A stretch of 36,898 nt of DNA from Candidatus Omnitrophota bacterium (GCA_030651065.1 JAUSCU010000025.1:1-36898), one strand, 5' to 3'. Shown: positions 27,190 through 34,927, counted from the first letter of the stretch. Numbers and translations: made by a program. Notes: generated from the letters alone by a model not told the origin.

Positions 27190-28406
27190 AACTGCCGCTC
27201 TCCCTCCTCGTTCTTACGCTGAATGAGGCCAAAACGCTTCCCTTCTGTCTCGCGCCGCTGAAAGACCATGTTTCGGAGATCCTGGTCTGCGACACCGGAT
27301 CGGCGGACGGGACCCCTCGCATTGCAAAGCGGCATGGCGCAACCGTTTTTTTTCGACCGCCCGTGAAAGACGGCCGGCTGGACAGGGCGAGGAATTTCCT
27401 GATTGAGAAGGCCGCGCAGCCGTGGATTTTGTTTATTGACGCGGATGAGCAAATCGCTCGAAAGAGCATCCCCTTGCTCAGAGCTCTGATCCTGCGTCCA
27501 AAAGCGGACACCTATTATTTTCCGAGAAGAAATTATTCCGATACCCTTCCCGTTTTGTATGAATGGCATCCCTGCCGCCGGGAATATCCGCGGGAAGAGC
27601 GATTTTCCCGTTGTCACGGTTATTATGAAACGCCCCGGATCTGCCTTTTCAGAAATCAACCCCGGCTTCGCTATGAAGTTCCGGTTCATGATTCGCTCCT
27701 GCCTGCCATACAACGCCACGGCATTTGCATTCAACCGGCCGATCTGCCGATTCACCATTTTGAGTTTCACAAAGGAATGGGGCATCACATCGAGAAACAC
27801 CGGTTCTACGCGAAAATCCTCAAAAGGCTCATCCGCCGCGTCCCCGCATACACCCCCGCCTATTTTTCCGTTGTTCGCGATCTGATAGCCAGCGGCTCCA
27901 ATCCCAAGGAAACACTCCGCTTCGCGCAGCGCCTGACGGCGAAAGCTTCGCACTCGGACGACGCCTGGACATTACGGGGGGTCGTCGAAATGGAAGCTGG
28001 GCGATACCTGGAAGCGGAAGCTCATTTTAAAAAAGCCATCCGGCTTGAAAAATCCGCCCGGAACCTGTGCTTACTCGGCTGGCTTTATCTGAAAAAGGGG
28101 GATTATTCGTTATCCGAGAAAATCCTGAAGGAATCGCTTGGAAAATCGCCTCTCCAACCGCTCACCTTGAATCTGTTGGGAATCGCGCGGGAAAGGACGG
28201 GGGAAATAAAAAAAGCGCTCCGCTCTTTTTCAGAAGCCGGCAGGATCCATCCCGGCTACGCCGAGAGCTTTTATAATCAGGCCGTGATCCGGGGGCGTTT
28301 AGGGGACCTGCGCGGGTCGAGAAAGAATTACGAGAGGTCGCGTCAGCTCTTTTCGGCGATGAGGATGTGGCGCATCGAGTCGGGCGTCGGCGGATCGGCA
28401 TCGTAG
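27186..28406 (+). CDS. GT2 glycosyltransferase with C-terminal TPR repeats, copy 1
   Basis: LSLLVLTLNEAKTLPFCLAPLKDHVSEILVCDTGSADGTPRIAKRHGATVFF...LFIDADEQI; C-terminal TPR-like helices (MEAGRYLEAEAHFKKAIRLEKSARNLCLLGWLYLKKGDYSLSEKILKESL). Confidence 0.88.
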   Translation: MKLPLSLLVLTLNEAKTLPFCLAPLKDHVSEILVCDTGSADGTPRIAKRHGATVFFRPPVKDGRLDRARNFLIEKAAQPWILFIDADEQIARKSIPLLRALILRPKADTYYFPRRNYSDTLPVLYEWHPCRREYPREERFSRCHGYYETPRICLFRNQPRLRYEVPVHDSLLPAIQRHGICIQPADLPIHHFEFHKGMGHHIEKHRFYAKILKRLIRRVPAYTPAYFSVVRDLIASGSNPKETLRFAQRLTAKASHSDDAWTLRGVVEMEAGRYLEAEAHFKKAIRLEKSARNLCLLGWLYLKKGDYSLSEKILKESLGKSPLQPLTLNLLGIARERTGEIKKALRSFSEAGRIHPGYAESFYNQAVIRGRLGDLRGSRKNYERSRQLFSAMRMWRIESGVGGSAS

Positions 28407-29158
28407 TTTCCGCAGACCTGCTTGAGCGCGAGGCCAGCTTTTCGAAACATCGCTTCAAGTTCTTCAACGGCGTAGATTCGAATAGAAAACGAGAACTCCT
28501 TGCGTTTCCCGTTCTTTAAAATTCTAATTCTCTTCTGGACGTTGCGCCCCGTGGCGGGGTCAAATTGTCTTTCCACGAGGACCGCCGAACCATCGGAAAA
28601 TTGCTGCCAGTCCTTTACCTTCTCGCGGTAGGTACGGGCGATGTAGTCCCGGTTCATGATGTCGAGCACGAACCTGCCACCCCGCTTCAACGCCTTCGCT
28701 GTTTGATCAAGGGTTTTTTGATCTTCTTCATCGCTTTCCAGGCAACCGAAAGCACTAAAGAGGTTCAGCGCGACATCGAACGTGTCCTCGAAAGGAATCT
28801 CGCGCATGTCTCCCCTGACCCAACGCACAGAAACCTCGGCACGGTTTGCCGCTTTTTTCGCTTCGTCGAGGAAAAACGAGTTAAGGTCCTGTCCGGTGAC
28901 ATGGTAGCTGCGGCGCGCCAACTCGATCGAATGGCGCCCGTGGCCGCAGGGGCAATCCAAGATTTCATCGCCTCGCTTGAGCGCGAGCGTCTTTTCAAGA
29001 AAATCAATCTCCGCGAGAGTTCTCTCCGGCGTGAGATCGTATACGTACTCTTTCAGATAATGGGGGCCGAAAAATCCGGCCTTTTCACTGTACCAGGGGG
29101 CTTGAAACGGATGAACACGCGCAATCGCAGACCTAACAGCTTGCCGCAGGGGCAACAA
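28343..29158 (-). CDS. Class I SAM-dependent methyltransferase, copy 1
   Basis: EILDCPCGHGRHSIELARRSYHVTGQDLNSFFLDEAKKAA...VRWVRGDMREIPFEDTFDVALNLFSAFGCLE; probable TTG start. Confidence 0.88.
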   Translation of the reverse strand: MLPLRQAVRSAIARVHPFQAPWYSEKAGFFGPHYLKEYVYDLTPERTLAEIDFLEKTLALKRGDEILDCPCGHGRHSIELARRSYHVTGQDLNSFFLDEAKKAANRAEVSVRWVRGDMREIPFEDTFDVALNLFSAFGCLESDEEDQKTLDQTAKALKRGGRFVLDIMNRDYIARTYREKVKDWQQFSDGSAVLVERQFDPATGRNVQKRIRILKNGKRKEFSFSIRIYAVEELEAMFRKAGLALKQVCGNYDADPPTPDSMRHILIAEKS

Positions 29159-29179
29159 GAACCCTTTTGGGCCGCTCTC

Positions 29180-29293
29180 TTAGGTGGCTGAAGAAACCAT
29201 GAAACGGATATTCCCCTCGCGAGTCGCCTTGGGCGGCTCGTAGACCGCTTTCTTATCCGAACCGGATTGTTTTGAGGCTTTCTTGTTCTTCAT
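29180..29293 (-). CDS. Candidate RiPP/leader-type peptide 1 (37 aa), not in ORF track
   Basis: ATG with RBS AAGGAGGGACTCC; MKNKKASKQSGSDKKAVYEPPKATREGNIRFMVSSAT; shares YEPP-x-x-T-x-EGNIR-x-M with peptide 2. Confidence 0.75.
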   Translation of the reverse strand: MKNKKASKQSGSDKKAVYEPPKATREGNIRFMVSSAT

Positions 29294-29329
29294 GGAGTCC
29301 CTCCTTTTTATCCTTCAACGTTTTACAGC

Positions 29330-29460
29330 GCTACTCTATAAAAGATATCATAGATATGACACTCTGGGAAAATTAACTGACCTTTTTCTTGGAGCTGGTT
29401 TTTATTCTTCACGCTTTTGCACAGCTTTCATAATATAGGGCATCCTGGGAGGGACAGCTC
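29330..29460 (-). pseudogene. Relic of hprK 3' end and pqqD 5' end joined to a GNAT-gene 3'-end fragment
   Basis: Reverse strand GTCCCTCCCAGGATGCCCTATATTATGAAAGCTGTGCAAAAGCGTGAAGAATAAAAACC aligns with GGTCCCTCCGGAATACCGGATATGGTAAAGGCGGTAGAAAAAGCGTGAAAAACAAGAGACC (hprK-fusion end/pqqD start near 31960-32015). Confidence 0.7.
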
Positions 29461-29480
29461 GTCTGTCTGAGGTTTGCGTT

Positions 29481-30692
29481 GTGAAACTGCCGCTCTCCCT
29501 CCTCGTTCTTACGCTGAATGAGGCCAAAACGCTTCCCTCCTGTCTCGCGCCGCTGAAAGACCATGTTTCGGAGATCCTGGTCTGCGACACCGGATCCACG
29601 GATGGAACCCCTCGAATCGCGAAACAGCTCGGCGCGACCGTTTACTTTAAACCACCCCTAAAGAACGGGCAGTTCCATCAGATCAGAAACTTTTTGCTAA
29701 AAAAAGCCGCGCACCCCTGGATTCTGTTTATTGACGCGGATGAGCGAATTGCCCAAAAAGACATTCCTTCTCTCAAAGAACTAATCTTGCGTCCAAAAGC
29801 GGATGTCTATTCCTTTACAAGACGAAATTACTCCAATCTGCTTCCCTTCCTGTATGAATGGCATCCGTGCCGCGGAGAATACCGAAAGGAAGAGCTGTTT
29901 TCCCGCTGCCACGGTTATTATGAAACATCCCGGATATGCCTTTTCAGGAACATCCCTCAACTCCGTTACGAACTTCCAATCCACGAAACGCTAGCGCTTT
30001 CCATACAACACACCGGCATTCGCATTCAATCGGCCGCTTTCCGAATTCACCATTTTGAATTTCGTAAAGGGGTGGCGCATCACCTTAAAAAACACCGTTT
30101 CTACGCGAAAATCCTTAAGAAGTCGGCTCATCGTTTGCCCGAATACACGCCGGCCTATCTTTCCCTGGTCAGCGATTTGATGGCCTGCGGCGGCTCGGCC
30201 AAAGAAACAATCCATTTCGCCCGGCGGTTGACTACACAAGTTCCATGGTCGGACACCGCTTGGAACCTAAGGGGCGTCGCAGAAATGGAAGCCGGCCGGC
30301 ATAGGGAATCGGAATTGCATTTCAAAAAAGCGATCCAACTAAAAAAATCGGCCCGAAACCTGTGCTTGCTTGGTTGGCTCTACCTGAAGAAAAGAGATTA
30401 TTCATTATCTAAAAAAATGCTGAAAGAATCTCTCGGAAAATCGCCTTCCCAGCCCCTTACTTTGAACCTGCTGGGGATCGCTCACGAAAGGACCGGGGTG
30501 ATGCGCGAAGCTCTTCGTTTTTTCTCGGAAGCCGGACGGATCCATCCCGGCTACGCCGAGAGTTTTTACAATCAAGCGGTGGTCCAGGGACGTTTAGGAG
30601 ACCTGCGCCGCTCAAAACAAAATTTCAACCGAGCGCGCCGGCTTATGTCAGCTTTTATCGGCGACGACGATGCAGCGCAGAGAGTCCGCTGA
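29481..30692 (+). CDS. GT2 glycosyltransferase with C-terminal TPR repeats, copy 2 (GTG start)
   Basis: Full-length paralog of 27186-28406, near-identical over the first ~117 nt. Confidence 0.87.
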   Translation: MKLPLSLLVLTLNEAKTLPSCLAPLKDHVSEILVCDTGSTDGTPRIAKQLGATVYFKPPLKNGQFHQIRNFLLKKAAHPWILFIDADERIAQKDIPSLKELILRPKADVYSFTRRNYSNLLPFLYEWHPCRGEYRKEELFSRCHGYYETSRICLFRNIPQLRYELPIHETLALSIQHTGIRIQSAAFRIHHFEFRKGVAHHLKKHRFYAKILKKSAHRLPEYTPAYLSLVSDLMACGGSAKETIHFARRLTTQVPWSDTAWNLRGVAEMEAGRHRESELHFKKAIQLKKSARNLCLLGWLYLKKRDYSLSKKMLKESLGKSPSQPLTLNLLGIAHERTGVMREALRFFSEAGRIHPGYAESFYNQAVVQGRLGDLRRSKQNFNRARRLMSAFIGDDDAAQRVR

Positions 30693-31472
30693 GAGGGGAT
30701 CGGCATTGTGGCTTCCATACATCTTCTTAATCGTCAGCCCGGCTTTGCGCAACATTCCCGCAAGCTCCTCAACGGTATAGACGCGAATGAATAACGAGAA
30801 TTCTTCGCGATGGCCGTCTTTGCGAATCCTGATTCGCCTCTGAAGATTGCGTCCGGTCGCGCGGTCAAACTGCCTTTCAACCATAACCGCTGAGCCGTCG
30901 GAAAACTGTTACCAGTCCTTCACTTTCTCACCGTAGGCGCGGACAACATATTCCCGGTTCATGGTGTCGAGCATGAATTTGCCGCTGCGTTTCAGCGCCT
31001 TTCCTACTCGATCGAGAGCATTCTGATCCTCCTCGTCGTTCTCCAAGCAGCCAAAAGTGCTGAAGAGGTTCAGCGCAATATCGAACTTGTCCTCGAAAGG
31101 AATTTCGCGCATATCGCGCTTGATCCAACGCACCGAAACCTGAGCGCGCTGGGCGGCATTCCGCGCTTCGCGAAGAAAAAACGAGCTAATGTCCTGTCCG
31201 GTGACCTGATAGCCGCGCCGCGCTAATTCAATCGAGTGGCGCCCGTGACCGCAGGGGCAATCCAAAATCTCAGCGCCCGGTTTGAGCGCGAGCGCCTTTT
31301 CGAGAAAATCAATCTCTGCCAGAGTTTTTTTGGGCGCGATATCGTACGCGAATTCTTTCAGATAGTCCGGGCTGTAAAAACCGGCTTTTTCGCTGTACCA
31401 CGGAACTTGAAGGGATTCCTGCCTTGCAGCATAAATGAGGGCGCGCATCCGGGTAACGACAGGCCTAACCAC
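30648..31472 (-). pseudogene. Class I SAM-dependent methyltransferase, copy 2, interrupted by in-frame TAA
   Basis: 30909-31472 ends ...GEKVKDW*; the same frame continues QFSDGSAVMVERQFDRATGRNLQRRIRIRKDG... to 30648. Copy 1 has Gln at the stop position (KVKDWQQFSDGSAV). Confidence 0.85.
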
Positions 31473-31516
31473 CCGTTTGGCAATGCCGATAATTCCTTTA
31501 ATGGGAGAGACTGCTA

Positions 31517-31651
31517 TTAATAAATAGCTGCAATCATCTGGCGGATGTTTCCCTCCAGGGTCATGCGGGGAGGTTCATAGGAAGCTTGCTTGCCTGAATC
31601 CGCCGGGCGATCTGAAACCGATTTACCCTGAAGTTTTCTCTTTTTGTTCAT
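31517..31651 (-). CDS. Candidate RiPP/leader-type peptide 2 (44 aa), not in ORF track
   Basis: ATG with RBS CGGAGGGATGCGAAT; MNKKRKLQGKSVSDRPADSGKQASYEPPRMTLEGNIRQMIAAIY; same motif and gene position as peptide 1. Confidence 0.77.
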   Translation of the reverse strand: MNKKRKLQGKSVSDRPADSGKQASYEPPRMTLEGNIRQMIAAIY

Positions 31652-31705
31652 ATTCGCATCCCTCCGTCTTCTAGTGAATTATGCCATAAAAATTCCCCAG
31701 GCTAT

Positions 31706-31975
31706 TCAAAGGAATCGAACGAATCTCTCTCTCCGAAGTTCTTCAAAATATTGCTCGACATCCATGGCGGCTTGCTCGCGAGGAATTCCATATTTTTCAG
31801 AAAAACGACCGGCGATCTCGCTGAGCAATCTTTTTCCGTCCATTTCCTTCCATAGATACCCACCGGCTTTGTTCAAAAAACGATAGTTGCCATTTTCAAC
31901 ATCCAGAATGATCCCCTCTTTCCATTTGGACTTAAAAAGAACGCCTTTGGCTGGTGCCGGTCTCTTGTTTTTCAC
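31706..31975 (-). CDS. PqqD-like (RRE) protein, copy B (GTG start overlapping upstream stop)
   Basis: GVLFKSKWKEGIILDVENGNYRFLNKAGGYLWKEMDGKRLLSEIAGRFSEKYGIPREQAAMDVEQYFEELRRERFVRFL. Confidence 0.87.
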   Translation of the reverse strand: MKNKRPAPAKGVLFKSKWKEGIILDVENGNYRFLNKAGGYLWKEMDGKRLLSEIAGRFSEKYGIPREQAAMDVEQYFEELRRERFVRFL

Positions 31976-33633
31976 GCTTTTTCTACCGCCTTTACCATAT
32001 CCGGTATTCCGGAGGGACCATAGGTCAGCTCAAATCCCCGCGCCTCATGCGCCAGACGATTTAGAATGGCGCCGTGCGTTCGCCACAATAGGTCCCGCTG
32101 TCCATAACCGCAGTTCATCTTGTAATAATCATCGGACTTCAACCTATCAAGCGTTTGAGCGACAGACAACGGCTTCAGCGTCAACCCCCCGTTTTCCCGA
32201 AACTTGGGGAAAATGAGTTTTCTCACGCGGCAAACACTCCCTAATGGACCATCCCAAACGGCCTGAGGATGAATGCAGTGCTTGCCAACCGATCTTTCAT
32301 AATGGAATTTCTTTCGAGCCCCCGGAAAATTGCGCAAAGATACCGCCGGCAACGCTATCCGGTTTGGAAAACTTTTTCCGACCACTCCAGTTCCATCCAT
32401 TTGGATAATAGGATGCTCATCGGAATAATAACGGTATCCGGACCGCAAAAAGACCACGGATAAGGTGCTTTTCCCTGCCCCGCTTTGCCCCATGAACAGT
32501 ATCCCGTTATTTTGTTTTGAGACCAAAGCCCCATGCACCAACGTGGCTCCGCTTCTTAACAGCAAAAAGGATACCGGGAAGAGGAGGATGTTGTGATACA
32601 ACGCGTTTTCAGGGAGCGCTTGCCCCGTTTTCAAAAGAATCAGCGCCTCGGCATGGCGGGACGAAAAAGAGCATCCGATGCCGTCTTCCCACCATCGGCG
32701 CAGAGCGCACGCTTCGAGATCGCTGCCGGGATAGAATACCCCGGAACTTTTGTGACGCATATTGAGAAGCAGATCGGATGGGCCAAATTTCGCCGGAACG
32801 CTCCAAGGCCGGACGGGACAACAGAGATTTTTTCTGAGCAGAGAAAAACATTCCGGATCCGCCGAAAGAAGCCGGATCTTCCAGCCATGAAGCTGAAAGC
32901 TGACGCCGCGCGAAGCCTGCGGCAGATCGATCGCGTCCCGGGTGAGCACATTCGCGCTGCCGTCCCACCGGACAAGCCGATCCGTTAAACTGCCGGAACG
33001 CAACCGCTGAACATAGACGCAACGATCGATAAAATAAAACCGGGTCTTGCCCCAAAGACGCATAAGAAGATTCGTATCATGAGCGACCTTCAATCCAGGA
33101 TGATAACCGCCTGCGGCCCGGAGAACCGATTTCCTGAACATCACGCCTCCGTGAAAAGTGTGCCAGGGAAAACGCTGAAGGAGGCCGCTCTTCATCGGAA
33201 AACGGTTCGATTTATTTCCAAGAGGACTCGCCCACCCGAGTATTTCTTCTCGATCCCTTTTAAAAACAATGGCGTTCCCTAACACAACTCCAACTTGGGG
33301 GTATTGGTCAAAAATGCGCGCCCCCTCCGCGAGCCTTCCCGCCAGCATGATATCGTCGGAATCGTGAGGCGCTATGTACCTCCCGCGGGCATGCTTGCGG
33401 ATGTGGTTATGCCCGTATGAAGCGCCGCGATTCCGCTTGACCCGAAAAATCCGGACCCGGGCATCCTTCGCGTAAGACTGTGCTATCGCAAAAGTTCGAT
33501 CGGTTGAGCCGTCGTCATAAATGATGAGTTCGAAAGAGATTCCCTTCTGCTTCAGAACGCTTTCGATGGACGCGGCGAGAAATCGTTCGGCATTGTAGGC
33601 GGGCATTGCCACGGTGACCTTGGGATTTTTCAT
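31972..33633 (-). CDS. Fusion: GT2 glycosyltransferase plus HprK-like kinase domain
   Basis: N-term KVTVAMPAYNAERFLAASIESVLKQKGISFELIIYDDGSTDRT...PHDSDDIM; C-term GILFMGQSGAGKSTLSVVFLRSGYRYYSDEHPII (HprK-type P-loop). Start trimmed to MKNPKV. Confidence 0.88.
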   Translation of the reverse strand: MKNPKVTVAMPAYNAERFLAASIESVLKQKGISFELIIYDDGSTDRTFAIAQSYAKDARVRIFRVKRNRGASYGHNHIRKHARGRYIAPHDSDDIMLAGRLAEGARIFDQYPQVGVVLGNAIVFKRDREEILGWASPLGNKSNRFPMKSGLLQRFPWHTFHGGVMFRKSVLRAAGGYHPGLKVAHDTNLLMRLWGKTRFYFIDRCVYVQRLRSGSLTDRLVRWDGSANVLTRDAIDLPQASRGVSFQLHGWKIRLLSADPECFSLLRKNLCCPVRPWSVPAKFGPSDLLLNMRHKSSGVFYPGSDLEACALRRWWEDGIGCSFSSRHAEALILLKTGQALPENALYHNILLFPVSFLLLRSGATLVHGALVSKQNNGILFMGQSGAGKSTLSVVFLRSGYRYYSDEHPIIQMDGTGVVGKSFPNRIALPAVSLRNFPGARKKFHYERSVGKHCIHPQAVWDGPLGSVCRVRKLIFPKFRENGGLTLKPLSVAQTLDRLKSDDYYKMNCGYGQRDLLWRTHGAILNRLAHEARGFELTYGPSGIPDMVKAVEKA

Positions 33634-33634
33634 C

Positions 33635-34879
33635 CTAGCCCTTGGCCTTTCCATGGATCACGCGCGACAAGATGCCGATCATTCGCATGGGAAGAACACC
33701 GATCCTCTTCATGAAGTACAAGGGCCTGCTCGAAAGATATTCCGAAGAGGCCCGGGCCCTTTGCCGTTCAAATGAAATCCACCATTCCAGGAAAACACCC
33801 CAACCAAAGGCAAGCGCAGGACAATTCAGCAGCGACATCCGGATCTCCTCCGCCCCGGAAATTCCTTGCTCGATCTCCTGCGGGCGCCGCAAGACGTTCG
33901 GAACCTGGAGATCGGAACCTAAGGCCAGGGAAAGGACCGTTTTTCTGTAGCGGACCGGGAGACGGATCCCCCGGAAACGCTCTACCAGACCCAGAGACAC
34001 TGCCATCGCTGTCGTCAGTCCGGTACGGTGTGCGATTCCGAAAACATCCTCCCAGTCGATTTCTGTTCCATGTCGCTCGATAAGACAAGCCATGTCATTC
34101 ACAAGGTAGATTTGCGGCTTTCCGTCTTTCAGCAAATTAATACTTAAATAGATTATATGCCCCGCAGGGGACAACCCGGGGCAAGAGTGTGCGGTTTGGG
34201 TCCGGTAAGAATTCCACGGAACGGGACGGCATTGCCCTCGGAGCCACTGCAGAAGACGGCCGGCGGAATCCCCCTTTAGATGAAAATTGGAAGGCGTTCG
34301 GAGGAGCTCGAGAGCGATGGGGTTTTCCTCTACGCCGGTTTTTATGAACGGGAGGTCGTGATCTATTTTCCAGTGCTCTTGCCAAGTAAGCGGAAACCGG
34401 GGTTGGAACCTAAAATCCAAGGATTCGACAATGCGTACAGCGTCCGAAAGCTGCTTCTCTTCTCCGAATATCAGCACATCCAGATCGGCGCTTCCTCTGG
34501 AAATGGGAATTTCCCCATAAATCCAGCGGTGCGAGAGAGGACCCTTGACCGCGGCGAACGGGAGATCGGAATCGGACAAGGCGGAGCACAGCTGCTCAAG
34601 AGCAGCTCCTTGAATAAAATCCTTTCCCATCGCCCAAGAGTACTCCGCAGTCATCTTGCGGTTGATTTCAGCCGGCAGTTCTTTCGAAATCGGCTCCAGA
34701 TGAAACCAGAGGTAGCCGTTCAAATGGTGCGCGTTCATGAGAGAGAAAATGCGCGGCCAATCCGTTGGGCGAAGAACCCGAAGCTTGTTTAAGTACTCTT
34801 CTTTGGGATGACGGTGATAAGAGGAGCAGAGGAAGACGAACTCTTCGCAAGCCGTAAGGGGATCGGAGCTATCGCTCAT
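33635..34879 (-). CDS. Nucleotidyltransferase family protein (NTP_transf_5-like)
   Basis: LPFAAVKGPLSHRWIYGEIPISRGSADLDVLIFGEEKQLSDAVRIVESLDF; start trimmed to MSDSSDPLTACEEF. Confidence 0.85.
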   Translation of the reverse strand: MSDSSDPLTACEEFVFLCSSYHRHPKEEYLNKLRVLRPTDWPRIFSLMNAHHLNGYLWFHLEPISKELPAEINRKMTAEYSWAMGKDFIQGAALEQLCSALSDSDLPFAAVKGPLSHRWIYGEIPISRGSADLDVLIFGEEKQLSDAVRIVESLDFRFQPRFPLTWQEHWKIDHDLPFIKTGVEENPIALELLRTPSNFHLKGDSAGRLLQWLRGQCRPVPWNSYRTQTAHSCPGLSPAGHIIYLSINLLKDGKPQIYLVNDMACLIERHGTEIDWEDVFGIAHRTGLTTAMAVSLGLVERFRGIRLPVRYRKTVLSLALGSDLQVPNVLRRPQEIEQGISGAEEIRMSLLNCPALAFGWGVFLEWWISFERQRARASSEYLSSRPLYFMKRIGVLPMRMIGILSRVIHGKAKG

Positions 34880-34927
34880 AACCCTATTGTCCCTTCCTTG
34901 CGTCTGGTTCGTCTGGTACCAAAATGG

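Noticed and set aside
27063-27953. 296-aa minus-strand ORF in the cassette
   Set aside because: Antisense to GT-TPR copy 1, which has clear GT2 motifs; no recognisable domain.
29345-29357. Small palindrome ATATC-ATA-GATAT as an operator
   Set aside because: Short, AT-rich and inside decaying relic sequence; no second copy near peptide 2.
29402-29599. 65-aa minus-strand ORF over the unit junction
   Set aside because: Chimera of antisense GT start and hprK relic; useful as duplication evidence, not as a gene.
30909-30911. Programmed readthrough of the TAA in methyltransferase copy 2
   Set aside because: No recoding signal seen and copy 1 has Gln at this position; a simple nonsense mutation is the economical explanation.
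25854-34879. Calling the cassette a lasso-peptide cluster outright
   Set aside because: Only the leader-like motif, RRE, kinase and nucleotidyltransferase fit. No cyclase or B2 protease is present and the peptides have no room for a normal core.
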